A DNA stretch of 5,341 nt from Bifidobacteriaceae bacterium. Lineage in GTDB: Bacteria > Actinomycetota > Actinomycetes > Actinomycetales > WQXJ01. A model generated the notes under the pieces. That model saw only the letters and a program-made list of their open reading frames with translations, did not search any database and had not been told where the DNA came from. The first letter of the stretch is position 1; each line of letters opens with the position of its first letter. Positions 1-5,341 of this stretch are shown here, piece by piece. A program made the position numbers and the translations under genes. The stretch lies in the NCBI GenBank assembly GCA_031278675.1, contig JAITJY010000258.1, forward strand, positions 1-5,341, given 5' to 3'.

Positions 1-1359
1 AACAACTAGCGCCAGGCCCGCGACCCACGGCGCCATCTCCACCGATGGAGGCAGCGGTATGGCCGGGTACATCTCGTGCGCGGCCCAAATCGCGCCCGCG
101 ATCAGGGCCCAGCCGGCGCCAACCCCGACCGCCGCCGCGCCGACGCCCATGACCAGCGCCTCCGTCAGCACCGTGCCCCGCACTTGTTGCCGGGTCGCGC
201 CAACCGCGCGCAGCAGCCCCAACGCCCGGATTCGCCCAGCCAGCATCACTTGGAACGTGTTTGCGATCACCAGGAAAGCGACCAGCAACGATACGGCCGC
301 AGCGACCAATCCGACCGCCGTCACCGCGTCCGCTTGCTCCAGGTAGTAGGCGGCCGCTTGGCTCGTTGCGGCCGCAGTGGTCTGCGCGCCCACCCGGCAA
401 TACCCCTCACCTGCGACTATTCCGTCGGCGCAGCCCAGCGCCGGTGCCTGAGCGTCCCATGCCGCAGCCAGCCCTGCGGCGACCTGCGGGGCCAGCTTAG
501 CCGGGTCCTGGCCCGGCTCAACCGCTATCAGCAGTTCCCCGACCTGCGGCGGCGCGACCGAGTCGGCGAACACCCCGAGTTGCGCCAGCGTCTCCGGTAG
601 GACTTGAGCCGCTGGCCGGTCCCAGAAGCTCGGCAGGCTGTCGTCGAACAGGCCGGTGACGGTCAGTTGCACCGTCGCTTCGACCACGCCGCCGTCGTAT
701 CCCGTCGCCACGGATTCGTCGGACAGTACGCTCCCCTCGCCTGCATCGCGCGGCCCAGCCGCGCCGGTTCCTTCGCCCGATGCCGTCCCATCCGCTTCGC
801 CCGCATCGAGCGGCCCAGCCGGGTCGGTTCCCTCGCCCGCTGCCGCCGCTTCCGCCTCGGCCACGGCCTTCTCCTCGCGGTACAGGTTCACCGTCAGGGA
901 AACCGTGTCGCCGAGGGCTATGTCACACCGGTTGGCGAGCGAGGTCGCCAAAGAAACCTCACCGCCCGTAGCAGGCTCCCGGCCGGCGGCCACGGGCCAG
1001 CCGCTGAGCTGCGGATTCGTTGATAGGGAGCGCACCAGGGTCCATTCGGTGGCATCTGTGCTGGTGGTGATGACGCCGCTGACCGCCACGGGCAGGAAGG
1101 CGGCGGCCACCCCTGGCACCTGGGCGGCATCGTCCTGGGCACTGAGCGGCACCTGCGTGCCCTCCCCCAACAGGCCCAACGAGACCACCAAATCCGCAGA
1201 GCCGTACTGTTCCGAAACAATGTTGAGCATGGTGCGCCGCATCACCGCAGAGCCCGCCAACGCCGCCACAATAAAGGCCGTGGCGACAATGATAGCGAGC
1301 GCCATAGCCCCGGAATGCCGCAACGAAGAGCGGAGCTGACCCAGCGAGAAACGGAACAT
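1..1359 (-). CDS. ABC transporter permease, FtsX/MacB family (3' end cut off by window edge)
   Basis: Integral membrane subunit of the exporter whose ATPase is encoded just upstream. The frame is open without a stop from ATG at 1359 to base 1 (453 codons, C-terminus missing). It starts MFRFSLGQLRSSLRHSG, followed by a first membrane segment at about residues 18-38. A large extracytoplasmic domain (about 40-340, MacB periplasmic-core-like) follows. An FtsX-type core then has membrane segments at about 344-368 and 399-425, the next beginning near 445. The cytoplasmic loop GRIRALGLLRAVGATRQQV (375-393) is the typical FtsX/MacB coupling-helix region and the strongest family evidence. Residues 169-208 are a 20-residue tandem duplication, and Cys310 and Cys321 could form a disulphide in the outer domain. 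Actinobacterial relatives often have two FtsX cores and about 800 residues, so much may lie outside the window. It starts 10 bp after the ATPase stop with only a weak AAGAG upstream, so coupled translation is likely. The substrate cannot be told. Confidence 0.9.
   Translation of the reverse strand, partial: MFRFSLGQLRSSLRHSGAMALAIIVATAFIVAALAGSAVMRRTMLNIVSEQYGSADLVVSLGLLGEGTQVPLSAQDDAAQVPGVAAAFLPVAVSGVITTSTDATEWTLVRSLSTNPQLSGWPVAAGREPATGGEVSLATSLANRCDIALGDTVSLTVNLYREEKAVAEAEAAAAGEGTDPAGPLDAGEADGTASGEGTGAAGPRDAGEGSVLSDESVATGYDGGVVEATVQLTVTGLFDDSLPSFWDRPAAQVLPETLAQLGVFADSVAPPQVGELLIAVEPGQDPAKLAPQVAAGLAAAWDAQAPALGCADGIVAGEGYCRVGAQTTAAATSQAAAYYLEQADAVTAVGLVAAAVSLLVAFLVIANTFQVMLAGRIRALGLLRAVGATRQQVRGTVLTEALVMGVGAAAVGVGAGWALIAGAIWAAHEMYPAIPLPPSVEMAPWVAGLALVV
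736..855 (-). repeat. 60-bp imperfect tandem direct repeat inside the permease gene
   Basis: Bases 736-795 and 796-855 align without gaps at about 50 of 60 positions by eye. The unit is a multiple of three, so it encodes two successive 20-residue copies (permease residues 169-188 and 189-208) sharing the pattern GEGTxxAGPxDAGE. The segment is rich in Gly, Ala, Asp, Glu and Pro and follows an acidic/Ala-rich stretch (EEKAVAEAEAAA), so it is probably a flexible, negatively charged linker in the extracytoplasmic domain. The two copies are seen directly; origin by in-frame duplication is inferred. Confidence 0.85.
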
Positions 1360-1369
1360 GATGCGGCTC

Positions 1370-2116
1370 TTAAACCCCGCCGACCAGAGTCAACTCGTCT
1401 AGGCTGGACAGCACGGACTCCCTGGTGGGATGGAGGATTTCGCCGGCCAGGCGGCCGTCCGCCAGCAGGACCACCCGCTCGGCGTAGGCGGCCGCCGCCG
1501 GGTCATGAGTCACCATCACAATGGTTTGCTTCAATTCGCGCACGGAACGGCGCAGGAAGCTGAGGACTTCGATCCCGGTGCGGGAATCAAGGTTGCCGGT
1601 CGGCTCGTCGGCGAAGATCACGTCGGGGCGGGCAATCACGGCGCGCGCCAACGCGACCCGCTGTTGTTCGCCGCCGGACAACTCGGCGGGCCGGTGATCC
1701 AACCGGCTGGCCAGAGCGGTGCTGGCCACCACCGTGTCCCACCATTCGGGGTCCGCCTTGATGCCCGCCAGTTCGAGCGGCAACAGAATATTTTGTTTAG
1801 CTGTCAGCGTTGGCAGCAGATTGAATCCCTGGAAGACAAACCCCACATGGGTCCGCCGCCACTGCGTCAACGCGCGGTCCGGCAAGGATGTGATCTCAAG
1901 GGAGTCGACCTGGACCGTCCCGGCGGTGGGGGCGTCCAAGCCGGCCAGGATGTTGAGCAGGGTCGACTTCCCGGAGCCGGATGGGCCCATGATCGCGGTG
2001 AACCTTGCCCTGGGGAAGTCGACATCGACCCCGCGCAGCGCGTGCACACGGGGCTCCTTGGCGCCGTAAGTCTTGGTCAGGCCGCGCGCAGCGACTGCTA
2101 CCGGGTCAAGGGTCAT
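1370..2116 (-). CDS. ABC transporter ATP-binding protein, MacB/LolD-type
   Basis: Cytoplasmic ATPase (248 residues, a normal length for this family) that powers the adjacent FtsX-type permease. All nucleotide-binding motifs are present: Walker A GPSGSGKST at 44-52, Q-loop Gln96 in FVFQGFNLLPTLTA, signature LSGGEQQR at 146-153, Walker B VIFADE at 166-171, D-loop NLD at 175-177, and switch His204 in VTHD. The GFNLLPTLTA stretch after the Q-loop and the DEPTGNLDS motif are typical of the MacB/LolD/FtsE group that pairs with FtsX-domain permeases (family knowledge). The protein looks fully functional. Its ATG lies 41 bp after the response-regulator stop and has no Shine-Dalgarno, but TAACTT ends 6 bp before it, which suggests its own leaderless promoter. 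A polycistronic message from the kinase gene remains possible. Substrate specificity lies in the permease and is unknown. Confidence 0.96.
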   Translation of the reverse strand: MTLDPVAVAARGLTKTYGAKEPRVHALRGVDVDFPRARFTAIMGPSGSGKSTLLNILAGLDAPTAGTVQVDSLEITSLPDRALTQWRRTHVGFVFQGFNLLPTLTAKQNILLPLELAGIKADPEWWDTVVASTALASRLDHRPAELSGGEQQRVALARAVIARPDVIFADEPTGNLDSRTGIEVLSFLRRSVRELKQTIVMVTHDPAAAAYAERVVLLADGRLAGEILHPTRESVLSSLDELTLVGGV

Positions 2117-2128
2117 GGGCCCAAGTTA
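2117..2128 (-). promoter_or_regulatory. Candidate leaderless promoter (-10 TAACTT) of the ABC transporter operon
   Basis: On the minus strand TAACTT (2128-2123) fits TANNNT and is separated from the ATG by GGGCCC, 6 nt, which would place the transcription start at or next to the A of the ATG. No Shine-Dalgarno is present and no good -35 hexamer is seen (CCCGCC at 17-bp spacing), so the promoter may be weak or activator-dependent, which would suit control by the response regulator encoded just upstream. Inferred from spacing only. Confidence 0.4.
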
Positions 2129-2157
2129 GCGCTCCGGTGCGCCCCGGCGGGTAGTCC

Positions 2158-2841
2158 TCACGAGTGACGCTGGACCAGGCCGCCACGGTAGGCGGCCACC
2201 ACCGCTTGGACCCGGTCACGCGCTTCCAGCTTCATCAAGATGCGTCCGACATGCGTTTTGACGGTGGTTTCGGCGACGTGGAGCGCCGCCGCGATCTCGC
2301 CGTTGGCGAGTCCTTGAGCCATCATCAGCAACACTTCGATTTCGCGTTCCGTCAGGTGTTCGAAGGCGGCAATATCATCCGGGTCCGGCGGCGTAGCCGC
2401 CGCGACAGAAGCGATCAGCCGTTTGGTCGGTGCTGGGGCAATCACGCCGTCACCCGCCTGGACGGTGCGGATCGCCGTCAGCATGTCTTGGGGCGGGGCA
2501 TCTTTCAACAAGAACCCACTCGCGCCCGCCCTAATCGCGGCCATCAGGTATTCGTCCAGGTCGAAGGTGGTCAAAATGATCACCTTAGGCGGCGGCTTGA
2601 CCATGTTGACGATCTGTTCGGTCGCGGCGATCCCGTCCATCCCCGGCATGCGGACATCCATCAGCACCACATCCGGATGGTGTGCGAGCGCGGCCTTCAG
2701 CGCCGCGTGGCCGTCGCCGGCCTGGGCCACCACCGCCATGTCCGGTTGGGAATCGATTACCATGGCAAACCCGGAACGCACCAGTTCCTGGTCATCTACC
2801 ACGAGGACCTTGGTTGGGGCCGGGTGGGCCTCTTGATTCAT
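2158..2841 (-). CDS. Response regulator, NarL/LuxR family, partner of the adjacent kinase
   Basis: DNA-binding transcription regulator of a two-component system (227 residues, full length for the family). The receiver domain (about 10-127) has the acidic pair Asp16-Asp17, phosphoacceptor Asp62 in VVLMDVRMPGMDG, conserved Thr91 in ILTTFD and Lys113 in FLLKDA. A linker of about 30 residues leads to a LuxR-type helix-turn-helix (about 161-223) with LTEREIEVLLMMAQGLANGEIA and the recognition-helix segment VAETTVKTHVGRILMKL. Its ATG overlaps the kinase stop in an ATGA, so translation is probably coupled; a good AAGGAG lies 7 nt before the start. The ABC transporter genes follow 41 bp downstream, which makes them the obvious candidate target, though no operator can be recognised with confidence. 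All residues needed for phosphorylation are present. Confidence 0.97.
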   Translation of the reverse strand: MNQEAHPAPTKVLVVDDQELVRSGFAMVIDSQPDMAVVAQAGDGHAALKAALAHHPDVVLMDVRMPGMDGIAATEQIVNMVKPPPKVIILTTFDLDEYLMAAIRAGASGFLLKDAPPQDMLTAIRTVQAGDGVIAPAPTKRLIASVAAATPPDPDDIAAFEHLTEREIEVLLMMAQGLANGEIAAALHVAETTVKTHVGRILMKLEARDRVQAVVAAYRGGLVQRHS

Positions 2842-4070
2842 CGAGTTTCTCCTTCTTGATGGGTCCGCGGCAGCGGGAGGCGCGCCGTGACCAGGAATCC
2901 GCCGGTCGGGCCGGGACCCGCCCGCAGTGTGCCGCCCAGCATCTCGGCCCGTTCGCGCATGCCGATCAGGCCGTGTCCCTCACCGTCGCCGACCGCCGAG
3001 GCGCCCCGGCCGTCATCGGCCACTGCCAGTTCTATCCGATCCGCCAACCAGCGTTCGGTGACGGTGGCCGCCGCGCCGGGCCCGGCGTGCTTCATCACGT
3101 TGGTGAGCGCTTCTTGCGCAATCCGCTGCAGCGCCGCGCCCACCCCGGGCGGCAGGTAACGCGGCTCACCCACCCGCACCAGCGTAACGCCCAGACCCGC
3201 TTGGCGTGTCTCGGCGACCAGAACCTCCAGATCGCGGACGTGGGGCGCCGGGCGCAATTCCACGCCTTGGTCCTCGGGGCCGTCCCGCAGCACGCGCACA
3301 ATTCCGCGCATGTCGCCCAGCGCGTCCCGCCCGGTCCGGGCGATGGCTTCGAGAGCGCCGATAGCGGCTTGCGGGTTCGTGGCAGCCGCGTAACGCCCGC
3401 CGTCCGCTTGCGCAATCATGACGGACAGTGAATGAGCGACGATGTCGTGCATCTCACGAGAGATTCGGGTGCGCTCCTCGGCCAGTGCGTTTAGGGCGGT
3501 CAACTCTTCGGTGCGGGCGCGGCTGGCTTGGCCGGTGCTGGCCGCAGTGCGGCTCGACTCGCGCCAGCGCCCAATCAGACCTGTGATCGCGAACAGTGCG
3601 CCCGCCAGCCAGACCGCGAGGGCCAACGCCAGGCTTTGCACCCAACTGTTGGGGATCAGCGTCCAGCCGCTGGGCCAGGGGACCGGCGCGAGGATGTAGA
3701 TCTGCAGCTGGTTGCCGGCGGCGCTAACGGCGGTCAGCAGACCGCCGAGGAACACGCTGCAGGCACCGGCCGCTACTCCTGGGGCTGGTGAGTACCGGTT
3801 GACGGCCCACAGGGGGACTCCGACCAGGAGATAGGTCGGCAGGTCAATCCCCATCCCGGTGACCACCGAGACGGCGCAGACCGACCAGGCGATCGCTCCG
3901 GTAGCGACCGGGAAGGTGGCGGCGGCGACTGCGGCCGCAGATAGAATCAGGCCTGCTGCGGTGACGCCGTATGGTGTGGGCGGTGCCAGTGTGGCGACCG
4001 CGCCAATCCCGCCGACTGCGACCAGCCAGGGGCTTGGCGTGCGCCAGCGCCCCAATGCCACCCTTTTCAC
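2838..4070 (-). CDS. Sensor histidine kinase, DesK/NarL-partner type (HisKA_3), membrane-bound
   Basis: Membrane sensor (410 residues) that autophosphorylates on His and passes phosphate to the adjacent response regulator. The N-terminal part has about five or six hydrophobic segments (around 15-30, 36-52, 55-72, 78-91, 97-117 and 143-167) with short loops and no large outer domain, so it probably senses within or at the membrane. A coiled linker (about 170-200) leads to the HisKA_3 dimerisation helix, EERTRISREMHDIVAHSLSV, with phosphoacceptor His208. The HATPase domain has the N-box with Asn324 (EALTNVMKHAG), DDGRG at 352-356 and the glycine-rich GHGLIGMRER at 365-374. The GTG at 4070 is the first possible start, because an in-frame TAG stands two codons upstream. 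It lacks a Shine-Dalgarno; TAGGCT ends 7 nt before it. The final TGA overlaps the regulator's ATG. The signal sensed is unknown; linkage to an exporter suggests envelope stress or a toxic compound. Confidence 0.95.
   Translation of the reverse strand: MKRVALGRWRTPSPWLVAVGGIGAVATLAPPTPYGVTAAGLILSAAAVAAATFPVATGAIAWSVCAVSVVTGMGIDLPTYLLVGVPLWAVNRYSPAPGVAAGACSVFLGGLLTAVSAAGNQLQIYILAPVPWPSGWTLIPNSWVQSLALALAVWLAGALFAITGLIGRWRESSRTAASTGQASRARTEELTALNALAEERTRISREMHDIVAHSLSVMIAQADGGRYAAATNPQAAIGALEAIARTGRDALGDMRGIVRVLRDGPEDQGVELRPAPHVRDLEVLVAETRQAGLGVTLVRVGEPRYLPPGVGAALQRIAQEALTNVMKHAGPGAAATVTERWLADRIELAVADDGRGASAVGDGEGHGLIGMRERAEMLGGTLRAGPGPTGGFLVTARLPLPRTHQEGETR
2849..2854 (-). promoter_or_regulatory. 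Ribosome binding site AAGGAG of the response-regulator gene
   Basis: AAGGAG on the minus strand lies 7 nt before the ATG at 2841, inside the last codons of the kinase gene. It confirms that start. It is the only clear Shine-Dalgarno among the gene starts in the window, in keeping with this being an internal operon gene. Confidence 0.8.
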
Positions 4071-4083
4071 GCGCTAAAGCCTA
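4071..4083 (-). promoter_or_regulatory. Candidate leaderless promoter (-10 TAGGCT) of the two-component operon
   Basis: On the minus strand TAGGCT (4083-4078) fits TANNNT and is followed after 7 nt by the GTG start of the kinase gene. No Shine-Dalgarno is present. No convincing -35 hexamer is seen at 16-18 bp spacing. The call rests on the hexamer and its spacing to the start codon. Confidence 0.4.
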
Positions 4084-4158
4084 TTGCCCGGCCTGGAGTT
4101 GGCCTTCCGACTGCGGGCGGAGTCGGCGTGTTGCCGGCCTGGTGTAAAAGAGGGCCGA

Positions 4159-4204
4159 GCGGCGCCGCCGGCGCCGCCAATCCGCCCAGGCGCCCCCAGG
4201 GCGG
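4159..4204. repeat. Two adjacent inverted repeats in the divergent intergenic region
   Basis: The first repeat is a perfect 8-bp stem, GCGGCGCC (4159-4166) against GGCGCCGC (4170-4177), with a 3-nt loop. The second is a 6-bp stem, CCGCCC (4182-4187) against GGGCGG (4199-4204), with an 11-nt loop. No T-tract follows either, so they are not ordinary intrinsic terminators. They lie more than 60 bp from either predicted start codon, between two divergent transcription units. They could be an operator, a DNA-structure element, or chance in GC-rich DNA. The rest of 4071-4300 shows no credible gene. Confidence 0.45.
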
Positions 4205-4266
4205 CCGTGTCCACCGGCTGAACCGGACGGCATCGGCCAACCGTGGTCTGCGGGGGTGGGCGGGCG

Positions 4267-4300
4267 CTGCCAGGCACGCGCGAGCGTTTAGAATCAGCGG
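4267..4300 (+). promoter_or_regulatory. Promoter of the TSUP transporter gene, probably leaderless
   Basis: CTGCCA (4267-4272, four of six matches to TTGACA), a 16-bp spacer, and TAGAAT (4289-4294, five of six matches to TATAAT) form the best sigma-70-type promoter in the window. Only 6 nt (CAGCGG) separate TAGAAT from the GTG at 4301, and no Shine-Dalgarno fits, so transcription probably starts at or beside the start codon. Confidence 0.65.
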
Positions 4301-5101
4301 GTGTCGCGACCCGGTTCCCCACCCCGCCCAGCGCTGTGGCGGCTGATCGCGGCGGGCGGGATCGGCGGGCTGGCCAGCGGCATGTTCGGGGTTGGCGGCG
4401 GGATCATCATGGTGCCGCTGTTGATCTGGCTGGGTGGCTTGGATCAGCGCCGGGCCTCCGCGACATCGCTGGCGGCGATCATTCCGACGGCGGTGATCGG
4501 TGCTTGCACCTACGGGGTGCGCGGCGAGTTGGCGGTCGGGACGGCGGTGGTGGTGGCGGCAGGCGCCACGGCGGGCGGCTGGGTGGGCGCCAGGTTCTTG
4601 CGGAAAATCAAGCTGGCTGCGCTGAGCTGGGGATTTGTTGGCCTGCTGGCAGCTACTGCGGTATTTATGGTGTGTTACAGCCCTCACCGTGGCGCGGCCC
4701 GGCCGCTTGATCTCGCCACCATCGCGGGGTTGGCCGGGTTGGGGCTGGTCATGGGGTTGGCGGCGGGGTTGTTCGGGATCGGCGGCGGGGTGATTGCGGT
4801 GCCGGCGCTGATGGCGTTGTTCGGTGCGGGCGATCTGGTGGCGCGGGGCACGTCGCTGGCGGTGATGATCCCGTCGGCCGCCACTGGGACGGCGACCAAC
4901 TGGCGCGGCCGCCTGGTGGACCCGCTGGCAGGGTTGGTGACGGGCGTGACTGGCGCGGCGGCATCGTTCGGCGGGGCGGGACTTGCTTTTACGGTCAGTC
5001 CCAAGGTCGGCAACTCGCTGTTCGCTGCGCTCCTCGGGGTCAGTGCGGTCCAACTGGGCTTTCGCGCGGCGAAGACCGGGCGCCGGGATGCGGGACAATA
5101 G
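4301..5101 (+). CDS. TSUP (TauE/SafE, DUF81) family membrane transporter
   Basis: Inner-membrane permease of 266 residues, a usual length for the family, with about eight hydrophobic segments. The family's internal duplication is plain: GLASGMFGVGGGIIMVPLL (24-41) recurs as GLAAGLFGIGGGVIAVPAL (153-170), and ATSLAAIIPTA (54-64) recurs as GTSLAVMIPSA (183-193). Known TSUP members move sulfite, sulfoacetate, taurine-related compounds or other small anions, but this family is functionally broad and nothing here fixes the substrate. The GTG start is chosen because an in-frame TAG (4289-4291) lies just upstream and the promoter sits at leaderless spacing. The next gene, tyrS, begins 5 bp after its TAG stop, so the two are probably co-transcribed; no functional link between them is evident. 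The long reading frame on the opposite strand is a codon-bias shadow. Confidence 0.93.
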   Translation: MSRPGSPPRPALWRLIAAGGIGGLASGMFGVGGGIIMVPLLIWLGGLDQRRASATSLAAIIPTAVIGACTYGVRGELAVGTAVVVAAGATAGGWVGARFLRKIKLAALSWGFVGLLAATAVFMVCYSPHRGAARPLDLATIAGLAGLGLVMGLAAGLFGIGGGVIAVPALMALFGAGDLVARGTSLAVMIPSAATGTATNWRGRLVDPLAGLVTGVTGAAASFGGAGLAFTVSPKVGNSLFAALLGVSAVQLGFRAAKTGRRDAGQ

Positions 5102-5106
5102 GACGC

Positions 5107-5341
5107 GTGTTAGAACCGATTATCGAAACTTTGGACGGCCGCGGGCTGATCGAGCAATCAACCGACCGGGCGGCGCTGGCGGCGCACCTGGCGGCCGGTC
5201 CGGTGACCTACTATTGCGGGTTCGACCCGTCGGCCCCGTCGTTGCACATCGGTAATTTGGTGCAAATCTTGACGCTGCGGCGGCTGCAACAGGCGGGCCA
5301 TTGCCCGTTGGCGCTGGTCGGAGGCGCGACGGGGTTGATCG
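5107..5341 (+). CDS. tyrS: Tyrosyl-tRNA synthetase, N-terminal fragment (cut off by window edge)
   Basis: Class I aminoacyl-tRNA synthetase that charges tRNA-Tyr in the cytoplasm. The first 78 codons are present of an expected total near 420. Residues 12-19 (RGLIEQST) and the block YYCGFDPSAPSLHIGNLVQI (35-54), followed by LRRLQQAGHCPLALVGGATGLI (57-78), are characteristic of bacterial TyrRS. The active-site nucleotide motif reads HIGN (47-50) instead of the usual HIGH. Ser42 stands where Bacillus TyrRS has Thr40 and Asn50 where it has His48; Asp40 and His47 are kept. The GTG start gives an N-terminus that aligns with actinobacterial TyrRS. The only purine-rich stretch, AGGA (5100-5103), ends 3 nt before the GTG, which is too close for a good Shine-Dalgarno. 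GACAAT (5094-5099) ends 7 nt before it and could be a weak leaderless -10, but coupling to the upstream gene is as likely. No T-box leader is seen. Confidence 0.96.
   Translation, partial: MLEPIIETLDGRGLIEQSTDRAALAAHLAAGPVTYYCGFDPSAPSLHIGNLVQILTLRRLQQAGHCPLALVGGATGLI

Noticed and set aside
656..1339. A 227-codon plus-strand open frame opposite the permease gene
   Set aside because: Low-complexity Ser/Pro/Ala product with no recognisable family. The minus strand holds a continuous FtsX/MacB permease frame with good motifs.
2117..2160. A response-regulator operator upstream of the ABC operon
   Set aside because: Short CCGG and GCGC inverted pairs are present but none is long or symmetric enough to separate from chance in GC-rich DNA.
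1430..2167. A 245-codon plus-strand open frame opposite the ABC ATPase
   Set aside because: It is the complement of a gene with all ABC ATPase motifs, and its own product (Gly, Gln and Arg rich) shows no family features.
4159..4204. Intrinsic terminator
   Set aside because: The hairpins lack a following T-tract on either strand and do not follow the 3' end of any gene; the flanking genes point away from them.
4074..4322. A possible 82-codon minus-strand gene in the divergent intergenic region
   Set aside because: It would overlap the TSUP start and promoter, has no ribosome binding site, and its Pro/Arg/Ala-rich product looks like translated noncoding GC-rich DNA.
4067..5098. A 343-codon open frame on the minus strand opposite the TSUP gene
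   Set aside because: Its product is rich in Arg, Pro, Gln, His and Ala without domain or membrane pattern, as expected opposite GC-rich coding DNA. The plus strand encodes a clear TSUP protein with the internal family repeat.
5040..5106. T-box or other tyrosine-sensing leader before tyrS
   Set aside because: Only 5 bp separate tyrS from the upstream gene, and no specifier or antiterminator structure can be fitted without lying wholly inside the TSUP coding sequence.

Overview
The window looks like chromosomal DNA from a high-GC Gram-positive bacterium (Actinomycetota). The grounds are the GC-rich sequence, GC-rich third codon positions, GTG start codons, a tyrosyl-tRNA synthetase N-terminus of actinobacterial style, and first genes that seem to lack ribosome binding sites. 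I cannot name a genus. No mobile element, CRISPR array, tRNA or rRNA is visible.

The left four fifths (1-4070) lies on the minus strand. In transcription order it holds a DesK/NarL-type sensor histidine kinase (4070-2838), its LuxR/NarL-type response regulator (2841-2158, sharing an ATGA stop/start overlap with the kinase), a MacB/LolD-type ABC ATPase (2116-1370) and the FtsX/MacB-type permease (1359 to the left edge, where it is cut off). This is a self-contained sensor-regulator-exporter locus. The likely logic, inferred from gene order, is that the membrane kinase senses an envelope or drug-like signal and the regulator controls the neighbouring transporter, which probably moves a hydrophobic or peptide-like compound or acts on envelope material. 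The substrate is unknown. The permease carries a 60-bp tandem duplication in its large extracytoplasmic domain.

A 230-bp divergent intergenic region (4071-4300) holds two adjacent hairpin-capable inverted repeats and a promoter at each end. To its right, on the plus strand, are a TSUP (TauE/SafE) family membrane transporter (4301-5101) and, 5 bp after it, the start of tyrS (5107 to the right edge), which has Asn in place of the second His of the HIGH motif.

A pattern runs across the window. The likely first gene of each of three transcription units (kinase, ABC ATPase, TSUP transporter) has no Shine-Dalgarno sequence but has a TANNNT hexamer ending 6-7 nt before its start codon, the geometry of leaderless mRNAs. 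The internal response-regulator gene has a clear AAGGAG. The genes belong to known families; I do not see a new kind of system, but the locus architecture, the loop repeat and the leaderless pattern merit a second look.
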